A stretch of DNA of 64,000 bases from contig CM053810.1 in the NCBI GenBank assembly GCA_028671895.1, positions 32,715,501 through 32,779,500 on the forward strand. Direction: 5' to 3'. The translations under genes were made by a program, and so were the position numbers. The stretch is from Oenanthe sinensis (taxonomy: Eukaryota > Streptophyta > Magnoliopsida > Apiales > Apiaceae). Below the pieces are notes generated by a model, which saw only the letters and a program-made list of their open reading frames with translations, had not been told where the DNA came from and ran no database searches. Numbering within the stretch: position 1 is the first letter of the stretch; the number at the start of each line of letters is the position of its first letter. Of the stretch, positions 1-12,321 are shown piece after piece.

Positions 1-1130
1 CAAAATTCTAAATTATTTAATTAAGTCTCACTTAATTAATTAATTATTAATTTTGAAATTAGTTTAAATAATTCATTTATTCTATTTATATAATTAATTA
101 AGTCATACTTAATTAATATCATAAATAAAATAAATTATTTATTTAATTTAAATTCACAATTTAAATTATTTCAGCTTCAAGCATTCTTTGTGTGTGACCC
201 TGTAGGTTATTATTACGATGGCAACAATTTTAATATCTAATTAAAATTGTAAACAATGAGAGGCATCTAGTAATACATCATTGTTACCCAAGTAATAATA
301 ATAAATCGGTGATTCGATTAAGCCTTTCGTGAATAATGTTCCATGTAATATAATCCCTTTAATCTTGATATTATAGATTAAACTCAAGGCATGTCTCGTG
401 TCATCCTCTTCATAATTTAATCTTTATTTTCTTGATCGATGAGTAGACTATTAAAATCAAATCAACATTTGAGCACGACCGTGCATTTCATAGTCTCATT
501 CAAACAAGAGGCCAATAATATCACTCCTAAAATTAGGAGGATTAAATCACATCTAGATCATTCATATTTCTCACACGATTCATAATATACCCAATGTCCA
601 CTTTTATCATCACCCGGTCAAAGGTAACTTTTAATGTAATCAAAGTATATTAATTCTCATATAGAAATATAATGATTTCAGGTCTAAGGATCATTACACC
701 ATTATCACAGTGAGAATTATTTATGACACTTATTTAACATGTAGAATATCACAGCGGGTCATTCCAGTGCCATGCACTGAGACATGCACTTATGTTCTTG
801 ACTTTAGTATCATCATACTTATGACCAATGAGATGTGGTCATCTGTCAAGAAACTTACTAGTCTTTGTGCATTATTATTTTCCTTAAATAATAATACTCG
901 ACTGGGGAGTTTTAGGAATAAGATACTATTCATATAATCTCATTTTTAAGTCACATATTTAAAGATATATAATACGAATCAAAATTCCAAGGACATTTAT
1001 TATGCTTTCAATTTATTACGCAGTAAATAAAACATAATAAATAAATAATAATCAATAAAACATAATCCTTAATAATAAAGATTTTCCTTAAAATATAAAA
1101 AGTATTGTCTCTAGAGCACAATTACTAACA
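1..1130 (-). repeat. 3' LTR of reverse element A0 (LTR-A), cut by window edge
   Basis: This is the first of seven LTR-A copies. It ends in CTAACA, and the next bases (ATCTCCCACTTG) are the complement of a polypurine tract, so it is the 3' LTR of an element on the minus strand. Compared with the complete copy at 6704-8246, roughly the first 415 bases (U5 and R side) lie outside the window. It contains the two hairpins AATTAAGT-N3-ACTTAATT seen in all LTR-A copies. A 75-codon antisense ORF at 710-937 also recurs in other copies. Confidence 0.93.
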
Positions 1131-1143
1131 ATCTCCCACTTGC
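1131..1143 (-). other. polypurine tract of element A0
   Basis: On the minus strand this reads GCAAGTGGGAGAT directly before the LTR start TGTTAG. This is the usual plus-strand primer of copia elements. A2 (50394-50403) and B (42994-43006) have nearly the same tract. Confidence 0.8.
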
Positions 1144-1204
1144 ACTAGAGTCAATTATCCAAGTATCTAATACTCATGGTACTAGTATGACTTTCGTGCT
1201 TCTG

Positions 1205-2835
1205 CTATGACAAAACCTTAGTCAGTGGGTCTGCAATATTATTATTAGTATTCACTTTACATATATGTATATCTCTTTGATCATTAATCTCATTAATTAG
1301 GTGATATCTCCTAAGTTCATCCCAAACAGCCTCCTTGGCTGCTTCGTAAGCATCAATATACTCAAGCTCTATTGTAGAATCAACAAATGTCTCTGCTGTG
1401 AACCATTCCAGCATACATCTCAATAAAAATAGATAAAACACAAAGCCAGACAGAAACATTAAATCATCGTTGTCTGTCTAGAAACCAGCATCACTGAAAC
1501 CTCTTACAACTAGCTTCACATCTACTCCATATAACAAGAATGAATCTTTAGTCCTCTTCAAGTACTAAAGAATATTCTTGATTGTCGTCCAGTGACCTTC
1601 ACCTGGATTAGATTGGTATCTACTCATCATGCTTAAAGCATACGAGATATCAGGACGAGTACATATCATTGCATACATTATAAAACCAATTGCTGACGCA
1701 TATGGAATTTTATTCACGCGGTACTTATCATCCAATGATTTAGGACAAATTTTATTTTGAGATCACTATCCCATGAGATATTGGGACATATCCATTTTAG
1801 CCTCTTTGTATTCGAAATTGATGTAAAACTTTGTCAATGTATGTACTCTATAGATCTTGATCCCTAATATATAGATCGCATCGCCTAAGTCTTTCATTGA
1901 GAAATTATTTCTCAACCAAGTCTCCACAGTCTATAGAGAAGGAATGTCATTCCCTATTAGTAATATATCATCAACATATAATACTAGGAATGCCACACGA
2001 CTCCCACTAAACTTCTTGTAAACACAAGTTTCATCTTCATTCTGAATAAAGTCAAACTCTTTTTGACTATTTCATCAAAATGAATCTTCCATCTCCTCGA
2101 GGAATGTTTTAATCCATAAATGGATTGACATAACTTACATACCTTTCCAGCATTCTTTGGACCAATAAAACCCTCAGGGTATGTCATGTATACATCCACA
2201 TCTTCTTCAAGGCTCTCATTTAAGAAAGCGGTTTTGACATCCATTTGCCAGATTTTATAATCATAGTAAGCAGCTATAGCAAGCAAAATCCTGATGGACT
2301 TGACCATAACCACTGGTGAAAAGGTCTCATCATAGTCAATACCATGAATTTTCTTGAAACCTTTTGCCACCAATCGTGCCTTATAGGTCTGTACATTACC
2401 ATCCATGTCGGTCTTCTTCTTGAAAACCCACTTGCACCCTATAGGTTTTACCCCTTCAGGTGGATCAGCCAAAGTCCATACTTGATTAGTATACATGGAT
2501 TCCATCTCAGATTTAATGGCATCCAACCATCTCTTAGAATCTGGAGTGTTTATAGTGTCTAGGTAGGTGTGAGGCTCATCTTTTTCCACAAGCATCACAT
2601 CACCATCTTGAGTCAAGAGAAATCCATAATATCTCTCGAGCTCATGGCAAATCCTACTAGACCTACGAATAACCTGTGTTTCTTGAGCAGTATTATTTTC
2701 TTGTACATTCTGCTTAGGTTCCTCCATTGGTTCAATGTTATCATGTGGGTCTCGAACTTGATCGAGATCTATTATCATCCCACTATCTTTCTTAGAGAGC
2801 AACTCTCTCAAGGAACATAGCAGTTCAAGTAACAA
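1205..2835 (-). pseudogene. A0 pol remnant: reverse transcriptase and RNase H
   Basis: Minus-strand remnant of a Ty1/copia pol. An open stretch of 283 codons (1984-2835) holds the RT start (NTPDSKRWLDAIKSEMES), GCKWVFKKK, KARLVAKGF and WQMDVKTAFLN. The frame then breaks just before the catalytic region because of a 2-base insertion in an A run (near 2060). After the shift the palm motif LYVDD can still be read near 1970. The RNase H remnant (1205-1459) lacks about 50 codons compared with element B, including the YCDN active-site segment: EAAKEAVW runs straight into RRYHL. A2 carries the same insertion and the same deletion, so these lesions predate transposition. Not functional. Confidence 0.9.
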
Positions 2836-3835
2836 ACACTTTGTTCTCGGAAGGATTATAGAAAGAATAACCCCTTGTTTCAGTTAGGTATCCCACAAAA
2901 TTATATTTGTCTGATTTTGGTCCTAGCTTGTCAGAGAGTAGAAGTTTCACAAATGCTTCACATCCCTAAATTTTCATAAATGACATGCTGTGATGTTTCT
3001 CAGTCCATATCTCATTAAGAGTCTTTTGAACCGTTTTAGTAGGAACACAATTAAGTGTATGTGGAGCCATTTCCAAGGTGCAACCCCAGAAACTAATTGG
3101 AAGATTCCTTGACTCAACATTGATCGCACCATGTCCAACAAGGTGTGATCCCTCCTATCAAAAAAATCTTTTCTTTGATATTTTCTACTTCATCTTTATA
3201 GTCTTTGAACTTTTCAAATGATTCGGATTAGTTCTTCAAAAGATACATATATCCGTATCTACTAAAATAATTAGTAGATTTTACGAAGTTAATAAAATCT
3301 ACCTTTTGTCATCGTACACATATGACCACATACATCACTATGTATAAGTCATACCCGTTCAATGACCCCTTCACCATGTCCGGTAAAAGGAGCTTTAGTC
3401 ATTTTGCCAAATAAACCAAGATTCGCATCCTTTTGTATAATTCATAATCAAACTTATCCATGAATGCATCCTTATGTATTCTGGAAATGGGTTTCTCATT
3501 AATATGGCCTCAACAACAGTGCCAGAGGTAATATTTGATTTGAGTCACTTTAGAACATATAAATTGTTAATTAGTTGTGCAACATTATAAGCCTCATCAT
3601 CAAAATAGAATCAACAACTATTGTTATTTAAAATGAAAAAGCCTTTCTTGTCTAAACAAGAAATTGAAATAATGTCTCTGCCAATTACAAGCACGTTATA
3701 ACAATTATCAAGTTCTAAATTTTTCTTATAGGCTAAAAGTTAAGTAACGAGTTTCTCTAACCAGATCAACTACTTTTACTCCAATTCCAACCCGATACCT
3801 GAAGCTTGACCCTTATTGATCATCTTTTTCAGATC
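2836..3835 (-). pseudogene. A0 pol remnant: protease and integrase, heavily decayed
   Basis: Continuation of the A0 polyprotein towards its N-terminus on the minus strand. Fragments match B: KLGPKS near 2930, the KTPYEIW-like stretch near 3010 and the LPISFWG-like stretch near 3090. Most of the integrase catalytic core is missing: the region between the pre-integrase part (near 3450) and the LPISFWG part is much shorter than in B. Many stops and frameshifts are present. Confidence 0.75.
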
Positions 3836-4613
3836 TTCCAAATAAGCTTGACAGTTTAATTTTCAGTCTCCCAATTTTCCACAGAAGCGACAATCGTCTT
3901 CTTTATCAACACCTCATTCAGAGTTTAGAGTCTGCTTTAGGGATTGGACTTTGGTTTGACAACGGAACTAGATCAAATCTTCTCCTTGCCTTTCCATTTT
4001 CCTTTCCCTTAATTTGCATTCCCTATGTTTACCATCAATATAGTAGTAGTTCATGCATTTATCATATTGCTTTCAGCAGTTCTCAACATGCTTAGCAACT
4101 CAATGGGTGTTTTACCAATCTTATTCATTTTATTGTTCATAACAAACTAAGAATAATATTTGTCCAAGGATTGTAAGATCAAATCTAACTAAGTCTCCAG
4201 ACCAATCTGGAAACCCAAAATATCAAAGGTACTCATTATACCCTATAATCTTTAGAACATGTGGTGTAACCGGGTCTCACTCTCCCAACTTGTAAGTGTA
4301 TAGTGCCCTTTTATTTTTAAATATATCTTGTGCTCAATCGTCTCATAAACATCTATATGCTCGTGTTGCTTCTTAAGCTCAGCACACATATTTGCGAGCA
4401 TGAAACATCAGTCGCATCATCAATTTGCTTCCAATAAGCACTATGATTTGCACATGTTACATTCTCAACTTAAAGAACAGGGGAAGAGATTTGACTAACA
4501 TCGTGGTGTCCGAGGACGATCCTCAAGCTCCTATGTCAGTCAAAGAAATATATCATCGTCAACTTGTCATTCTCAAGAACTGATCGCATATAGAAGTTGT
4601 TTGTGTTTATCAT
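3836..4613 (-). pseudogene. A0 gag remnant
   Basis: The minus-strand start ATG at 4613-4611 follows the leader and lines up with the gag start of B (46956). The zinc knuckle near 3850-3897 keeps three Cys but has Asp where the His of CX2CX4HX4C should be, and a stop follows. The other A copies share the His loss. The matrix/capsid-like part has several frameshifts. Confidence 0.8.
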
Positions 4614-6690
4614 TTGATATCTACAATATTAAAGTGTATAAAATAAATTAGATTACAAATTTAATATTAATTATGTTTAAGTGATTATGGTGTATCACCA
4701 TATACCTCCCACTATTTTTATCAAACTAATATCCCTAACTATTAATTCAGAAAATATTTCTTTATATCTTTCTAGTGAGCCAAGATCCATATTTCATCCA
4801 TGTTTTAAGATAGCGTTGGCTAATACAATCAAAGCATGACTATTTAGGTATACAACATTTGTCGATTATATCAAACATAACTCTTGGAAAGTTTGGTGGA
4901 ACAACCCTTTGTACACATTTATACAATAAATCTCACCAAACTCTATGCCTCTAAACCCACAATCCTATTGTGATGATTTAGTTAAGTTAGACCCAATGTT
5001 TCAACAAACTAAGTACACTTACTTATCACGTCTTCTCATGATTGATAAAAGCACCTTGTTTTGGCAAACCCATTCCTTCTCAATCTAGATCTTGACGAGT
5101 ATTAAATATTGGAAGGCATCCGATTAACTTAAAATGTATTTAGGAATTTTTATTGTTTATATGAACGATCATGATCCCATCATAAAGAGACTCTCAATTT
5201 TTCCTTGATCAAATAATTCATTTCAATATTCGTCAATGGATTGATTTCCAGGTCGTCGGAGAAGTCACAAGCGGTCTCACTTAAAACCCAACTTCCTTAC
5301 GAATTAAACTAATAATCCGTTTTTGACAAAATCTCCCCATATCAGAAAAAGAAAATTCATATTTAATACCGTGTTTCATAAACACAAGAATCTCATGATC
5401 GTTTGTTCAATTTTAAAATCTTGAATCGTTATAGATTTTATCTTTCTTAAGCTAACATGGCATGGGTGTCGTATCTAATACATACATGATTAATCAATAT
5501 TAAGCATGCATCTCGATTATATCTATGCATACATACCAATACATGCAATCATATACATATATGTAATGTGTGTAAATTAAACGTGTTTGGTTATGGCCCC
5601 ATCCTATGTGATCTTTCCAAGTTAATGGAAATATCAAGGTCAGTCTATGGTGGTTTTAAAAATACTATCTATTACATGTCTTCTTTCTTCATTGCTCCAT
5701 CATCCCCTTTTGGATCGCCTCCTTGCTTGCAAGTCTTCATTGATAATTATATTGAATAATAAATATAAAACTATTCTAATGAAATTACAAGAAGAACTCG
5801 AGTTACATTCGAGATAATTAAATTACAATGAATAAACGACATGCAAGTCGTATTTAGAAATCAAAACCATAAATCAAAACCACTATACTATGGGTCTTTA
5901 GGCCATAACCATCCACCATGCTATCACATAACATATATAATATATCTCAGATTATATAAACATATCATATAATCATATATAACAAATTTTGAAATTTCAG
6001 AAAATTAAAAACAGATTTTTGAAGATAATAAATCGCTGTTTCGAGGCCCTTAACGATGTCAAATGCCTTACAGACCTGTCACTGATAGAACCACTATCAG
6101 TTTTGTTCATTGGTCCGATTCCAGTCCGAAAACACTTATCGTTTGTGAAAATCGGATACGGCAATCAGATTTCACCAAATCTGACGGTGTTTCAGAAATC
6201 GTATCATATACAATCCCCATAACAAGAACACGAATATATCATATACACATACACAGTGATATATACAATCATCATATGATTATACATCACATGAATATCA
6301 TATATTCATAATATATACATACATATACTCAAAATTTTAGAAAATCAAATAATTTTCAGAAACTAATAAATCACCATTTTGGTGCCTGTAACGACATCTA
6401 ATGGCTTATAGATGCGAAAATCGGACAACGGATACAGATTTCAGAAAATCTACGGCAGCCGTTTTAGAATTCGTATCAAATACGATTCCCATAATAAGAA
6501 CAAACATGTATCATATACATACATCAATACACACAATCATCACATGATTATACATCATATGAATATCATATATTCATAATATATAAAAACATATACATAT
6601 TGTATCAATACAAAATCATGATAGATCGCATACATGCTTACATATCGAAAACTATTAAGCACATAACCGAATTAAAACGTTTCGCAAGTA
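4614..6690 (-). repeat. A0 untranslated leader with internal tandem repeat
   Basis: About 2 kb of non-coding leader between PBS and gag, recognisable in A1, A2 and (about 1.3 kb of it) B. The PBS-proximal part contains two diverged copies of a unit of about 320 bp (roughly 5980-6320 and 6330-6600). Each has a CATATGATGTATAATCA-like core and a TTTCAGAAATC-like core. The second copy has a deletion near 6412. No credible coding region. Confidence 0.8.
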
Positions 6691-6702
6691 GCTCTGATGC
6701 CA
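6691..6702 (-). other. primer-binding site of A0
   Basis: Reverse complement is TGGCATCAGAGC, one mismatch from the 3' end complement of plant initiator tRNA-Met (TGGTATCAGAGC). It lies one base inside the 5' LTR. The same variant is present in A1 and A2, so it is a family feature. Confidence 0.9.
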
Positions 6703-6703
6703 T

Positions 6704-8246
6704 TGAAGGGTTTCGAGGCACAAACGTAGCGGAATAAACGTGAAAAATAAATCGAAATAGCGAAACCCTCCGCAGGATCCATGCAAAAACAAAAGACTTA
6801 ATTCGGAGATAAAGAATAAATACCTTTAGAAGCTTTAATAGTTCAATAATGGAAGATTAATGGAGGTCCAAAGCTTGTTTAATCACCACGTATCCCGCTC
6901 TCGCGATATATGCTCGTATCCACACAAACACTTTTCATGAAGGATTGATGTGTACTAGCACCCAAAAACTGCTTCTCTCTCTCTAACTTCCTCTTTTCTC
7001 AAAACGGCTAGGGTTTTAGTAAAAATATATCTCACTTATTAATTCAGCTCATAAAGAGATTATATAGAGAGAAGAATAAGTTTTCTAATTATAATCCAAT
7101 AATAATTAATACTAATCCAAAATTCTAAATTATTTAATTAAGTCTCACTTAATTAATTAATTATTATTTTGGAATTAGTTTAAATAATTCATTTATTCTA
7201 TTTATATAATTAATTAAGTCATACTTAATTAATATCATAAATAAAATAAATTACTTATTTAATTTAAATTCAAAATTTAAATTATTTCTCCTTCAAGCAT
7301 TCTTTGTGTGTGACCATGTAGGTTATTATTACGTTGGCAATAATTTTAATATCTATTTAAAATTGTAAACAATGAGAGTCATCTAGTAATACATCATTGC
7401 TACCCAAGTAATAATAATAAATTGGTGATTCGATTAAGCCTTTCGTGAATAATGTTCTATGTAATATAATCCCTTTAATCTTGATATTATAGATTATACT
7501 CAAGGCATGTCTCGTGTCATCCTCTTCATAATTTAATCTTTATTTTTTTGATCGATGAGTAGACTATTAGAATCAAATCAACACTTGAGCACGACCGTGC
7601 ATTTCATAGTCTCACTCAAACAAGAGGCGAATAATATCACTCCTAAAATTAGGAGGATTAAATCTCATCTAGATCATTCATATTTCTCATACGATTCATA
7701 ATATACCGAATGTTCACTTTTATCATCGCCCGGTCAAAGGTAACTTTTAATGTAATCAAAGTATAGTAATTCTCATATAGAAATATAATGATTTCAGGTC
7801 TAAGGATCATTACACCATTATCACAGTGAGAATTACTTATGACACTTATTTAACATGTAGAACCTCACGACGGGTCATTCCAGTGCCTTGCATTGAGACA
7901 TTCACTTATGTTCTTGACTTTAGTATCATCATACCTATGACCAATGAGATGTGGTCATCTGTCAAGAAATATACTAGTCTTTGTGCATTATTATTGTACT
8001 TAAATAATAATTCTCGACTAGGAAATTTTAGGAATAAGATACTATACATATAATCTCATTTTTAAGTCACATACTTAAAGATATATAATACGTATCAAAA
8101 TTCCAAGGAAATTTATTATGCTTTCAATTTATTACGCAGTAAATAAAATATAATAAATAAATAATAATCAATAAAACATAATCCTTAATAATAAATATTT
8201 TCCTTAAAATATAAAAAATATTGTCTCTAGAGCATAATTACTAACA
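6704..8246 (-). repeat. 5' LTR of A0 (complete LTR-A, 1543 bp)
   Basis: Runs on the + strand from TGAAGGGTTTCG to CTAACA, so the LTR is reversed. It is next to the PBS at its left end. Its length equals that of the other complete copies (33602-35144 and 50404-51946). The TATA-like element CTATATAA (reverse strand, near 7060) is conserved. The flanking bases after it are AGAGT; the matching TSD copy should lie beyond the left window edge. Confidence 0.95.
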
Positions 8247-9479
8247 AGAGTAAGTGCCTCTAGTGCACTAGAAAAGAGAAGTATCTATGAGTGTTCCAGC
8301 AACTCTGCCTATAGTTAGATTATGAAATTGAAACCAAGACAACTACTAACTAATTTATATCCTCTCAAAAGGGTATAGATTTACAAATGGAAAAACTGTT
8401 ACTAGGTTCGTCATCTTAACACGATGAGTCTATTGAATTCAGTCTGTCAGCCAAGGCCATTTGTAAAGAGTCAACTTCATCTAGACACTCTCAAACACTG
8501 CAAACCATAAATGTATATATTCAAATGCACTGTAAGAATTGTCACACACTAAGGATGAATTGACGGAAGCAATTATTCTAATCTTCTATATCAAGGAAGG
8601 AACGATGATTGATGATTCTGACTGAATCAACATGCCTTCACAGGCGTCATGAGGAAACTTGGATCATTTGCTACATTATAGATCCTTGTATCCCTCCCAG
8701 ATGAAACATATCTGGATTCTTAATGGAACAGACCATCTTAGATGATCAGCAACTCATTGAATCTATTCCTGAAGCAATTCAATTATAAAAATCAAATATT
8801 TTGATAGATTCAATTGAGGACGGGGATTAACGAAATCTCATTTCACCACCAGTGACCTATCTTGAAGGGGCTATGGTGATCTTTCTTGCATGTACAAAAG
8901 ACTGTGTCATCCGTACTGAGAGAGATATAGTGCTGTGAGAAAAGAGTGAAACACAAGTGAGAAAGAGTGAGAATATATATTCTATGAGTGAAACACTTAG
9001 AGAGTATATGAGCGAAATACTTGTCAGTAACCCAAAGGAAAATCAACAAAGGGGGAGAAGTTTGAACAAGATCAAAAGGGGAGAATTGTTAAACAGGAGA
9101 TCCAAAGGGAAGAATTGTTGAACAAGATCCAAATAGGGGGATAATTGTTGAACAAAAAAAGGGGGTATATAAAAACATGCTTGGATTGGATATAATCCAA
9201 TGATTACTTATTAATTCTTCTATTCCATTTGATTCTAGAAAATTCTTGTTTATAGGATTAACCGGATTTTCTAAAATGCATAAAATGTCATAGTTTACAT
9301 TTTTTATATATGCGATGGTTTAATGTTGTATGTATGCCATGTCTGTTGTAACCTCTATTAAAATGGTTGAATAATTCATGTAAGGGGAGAATGAATTCAC
9401 CTTGGGTGAGAAGTGAAGACAAAAGTTGGAGAAACAAAGGAGAAGTGGTAAAAAGAGAACAAGACTTCATCCCTGCCAA
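8247..9479 (+). other. 3' internal region of element F, first part (non-coding or decayed)
   Basis: This stretch lies between A0 and a solo LTR-A and continues after it at 11031. No long ORF is open on either strand. The right half is rich in GGGGAGAA-type purine runs, as in the 3' non-coding region of Sirevirus-like copia elements. Together with 11026-11464 and the LTR at 11465-13152, it is best read as the 3' part of a forward element whose 5' part was displaced by the A0 insertion. I see no protein similarity in it. Confidence 0.5.
9050..9171 (+). repeat. tandem purine-rich repeats (PPT-like)
   Basis: Four to five imperfect units of about 27 bp, each made of a G run, then GAGAATTGTT, then GAACAAGATCCAA or similar. 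G runs start near 9051, 9078, 9107, 9136 and 9161. They resemble repeated polypurine tracts. Confidence 0.7.
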
Positions 9480-9484
9480 CCTAA
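9480..9484. other. target-site duplication CCTAA (left copy)
   Basis: CCTAA directly precedes the solo LTR-A. The identical pentamer follows it at 11026-11030. Five bases is the standard duplication size for copia integrases. Confidence 0.92.
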
Positions 9485-11025
9485 TGTTAGTAATTGTGCT
9501 CTAGAGACAATACTTTTTATATTTTAAGGAAAATATTTATTATTAATGATTATGTTTTATTGATTATTTATTTATTATGTTTTATTTACTGCGTAATAAA
9601 TTGAAAGCATAATAAATGTCCTTGGAATTTTGATACGTATTATATATCTTCAAGTATGTGACTTAAAAAATGAGATTATATGAATAGTATCTTATTCCTA
9701 AAATTCCCTAGTCGAGTATTATTATTTAAGGACAATAATAATGCACAAAGACTAGTATGTTTCTTGACAGATGACCACATCTCATTGGTTATAGGTATGG
9801 GGATACTAAAGTCAAGAACATAAGTGCATGTCTCAATGCATGGCACTGGAATGACCCGCTGTGAGATTCTACATGTTAAGTAAGTGTCATAAGTAATTCT
9901 CACTATGATAACGGTGTAATGATCCTTAGACCTGAAATCATTATATTTCTATATGAGAATTAATATACTTTGATTACATTAAAAGTTACCTTTGACCGGG
10001 TGATGATAAAAGTGGACATTGGGTATATTATGAATCGTATGAGAAATATGAATGATCTAGATGGGATTTAATCCTCCTAATTTTAGGAGTGATATTATTG
10101 GCCTCTTGTTTGAGTGAGACTATGAAATGCACGGCCGTGCTCAAATGTTGATTTGATTTTAATAGTCTACTCATCGATCAAGAAAATAAAGATTAAATTA
10201 TGAAGAGGATGACACGAGACATGCCTTGAGTTTAATCTATAATATCAAGATTAAAGGGATTATATTACATGGAACATTATTCACGAAAGGCTTAATCGAA
10301 TCACCGATTTATTATTATTACTTGGGTAGCAATGATGTATTACTAGATGCCGCTCATTGTTTACAATTTTAATTAGATATTAAAATTGTTGCCAGCGTAA
10401 TAATAACCTACAGGGTCACACACAAAGAACGCTTGAAGGAGAAATAATTTAAATTCTGAATTTAAATTAAATAAGTAATTTATTTTATTTATGATATTAA
10501 TTAAGTATGACTTAATTAATTATATAAATAGAATAAATGAATTACCTAAACTAATTCCAAAATTAATAATTAATTAATTAAGTGAGACTTAATTAAATAA
10601 TTTAGAATTTTGGATTAGTATTAATTATAATTGGATTATAATTAGAAAACTTATTCCTCTCTCTATATAATCTCTTTATGGGCTGATTTAAGAAGATAGA
10701 GATTTTACAAAAACCCTAGCCGCTCTGAGAGAGGAGGAAGATAGAGAGAGAAGAAGTTTTCGGGTGCTAGTACACATCAATCCTTCATGAAAAGTGTTCG
10801 TGTGGATACCGTAGAGCATAGATCGTGAGAGCGGGATACGTGGTGATTAAACAAGCTTTGGACCTCCATTAATCTTCCATTAATGAACTGTTAAAGCTTC
10901 TAAAGGTATTTATTCTTTATCTCCGAATTAAATCTTTTGTTTTCGCATGGATCCTGCGGAGGGTTTCGCTATTTTGATTTATTTTTCGCGTTTATTCCGC
11001 TGCGTTTGTGTCACGAAACCCTACA
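9485..11025 (+). repeat. solo LTR-A, forward
   Basis: Complete LTR from TGTTAGTAATTG to ACCCTACA, 1541 bp, with no PBS or polypurine tract beside it and a perfect CCTAA duplication on both sides. It is therefore a solo LTR left by recombination between the two LTRs of a former full element inserted in F. U3 carries the two perfect hairpins AATTAAGT-N3-ACTTAATT at 10499-10517 and 10576-10594. The last bases deviate from the family end CCCTTCA. Confidence 0.95.
10664..10670 (+). promoter_or_regulatory. TATA box of LTR-A promoter
   Basis: TATATAA lies about 70 bases after the second U3 hairpin. It is conserved in position in the other LTR-A copies and fits the RNA polymerase II promoter of the LTR. 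Confidence 0.6.
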
Positions 11026-11464
11026 CCTAAGGGGGAGTAGTGATGAGTCTGAGAAATGAAGATAATATTACTTGTATAATATGTTCAGTGCTAGAGGAAC
11101 AAACATCTTTCATTTCAGTTACTCAAAAATCTGGAAATTTACAATCTGAACCAAAGAAACTAGCAACTGAATATGTACCAATGATACTTGTTCACAAAAG
11201 TTCAACTCTAAGAGAAGGTGAAGTTGATACTTCTGAAGCTGGTAATGATAGATACAACAAGATAGAACTTTGTTAAATATGTTCAGTCTAGAGGAACATC
11301 TATCTTATTTATCTTTCATAATTGAAATCTGGAAATGTATTATATGATCCAGAAAACAATTTATTATTTATATAGTTTAAAGTTTTATCTATTTTCTTAT
11401 TTGTTAGTTGAGTTAACCTCTAGGAATTTATGTGTTAAATATTTAACAACAAATAAGGGGAGAT
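11026..11464 (+). other. 3' internal region of element F, second part
   Basis: Begins with the second CCTAA duplication copy and a purine run (GGGGGAG). A 78-codon ORF (11040-11276) has no recognisable domain. A block of about 60 bp around 11083-11145 is repeated at 11272-11335 (both contain ATGTTCAGT and CTAGAGGAAC). The stretch ends in AAATAAGGGGAGAT, a good polypurine tract just before the LTR. I judge it untranslated. Confidence 0.5.
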
Positions 11465-12321
11465 TGAAAGTCATATGGCTAGGCCTATTTGTAATAAATA
11501 GATGACAACTCAACTCAGATAAAAAAGCGAAGTAAATAATAAATATGGAATAAGGAATCAAGACGAAGAATGTCAACTAGACAAGAAGAATTAGAATATC
11601 AGAAGAAGTCTGACAAGACTACTACTCAACACTGAAAGAAGTTCATTAATATGTCCAAACGTCGGTGTAAAATAAAGGAGTAGTATTTTAGAAGAGTTTA
11701 GAAGATACAGAAGGTTTTAAGTACCTACTACAGAAAGATTCCAAAGGAAGAAAATTATAGAGGAAGAACAAAAAGAAGACAAGATATAAAGACCACTACA
11801 ACAGAAATGAGAATCAATATTGTAGTTATCATTCGTGAACCAGAACAGTGCACAAGGTGTCAACAATGTCAGTGAAGACTCGTCATCAAAAAGTTCAAGT
11901 GGTTAGAAAAGTTATTGTTGAAGAACAGAAGAGTTTTATCTACATCAACAATAGTCTTATAGTCATGACTTTAATTTAATTCTCTATTAATTAATTAAAT
12001 TAAATTAGTTAATTTAATTAGTAAATTAATTCACTTAGAATTAATTTATTTCTTAAATTAATTGAAGGATTAATTAATTTAAAATTATTTTATGAATAAA
12101 GAAAGAAGACAGTGAAGACATTGAAGACAGGAATACTCAAGTCAAATCTACAATGGTTGTGAAGTGAAGAAACTAAATTAATTCTACTATCAAAAGTTAA
12201 TTAATTATTTAATTTATCTACTTAAATTAATTCACCTTGAATTAATTTAATCTATAAATTATTTAATTAAAAATTGGTGGAATTAATTAAGTTAAAAAGG
12301 GTATTTTATTTAACATTTAAA

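Noticed and set aside
8843..9049. Minus-strand 68-codon ORF in the F 3' region
   Set aside because: No recognisable domain, no neighbouring support, and the length is expected by chance in AT-rich DNA.
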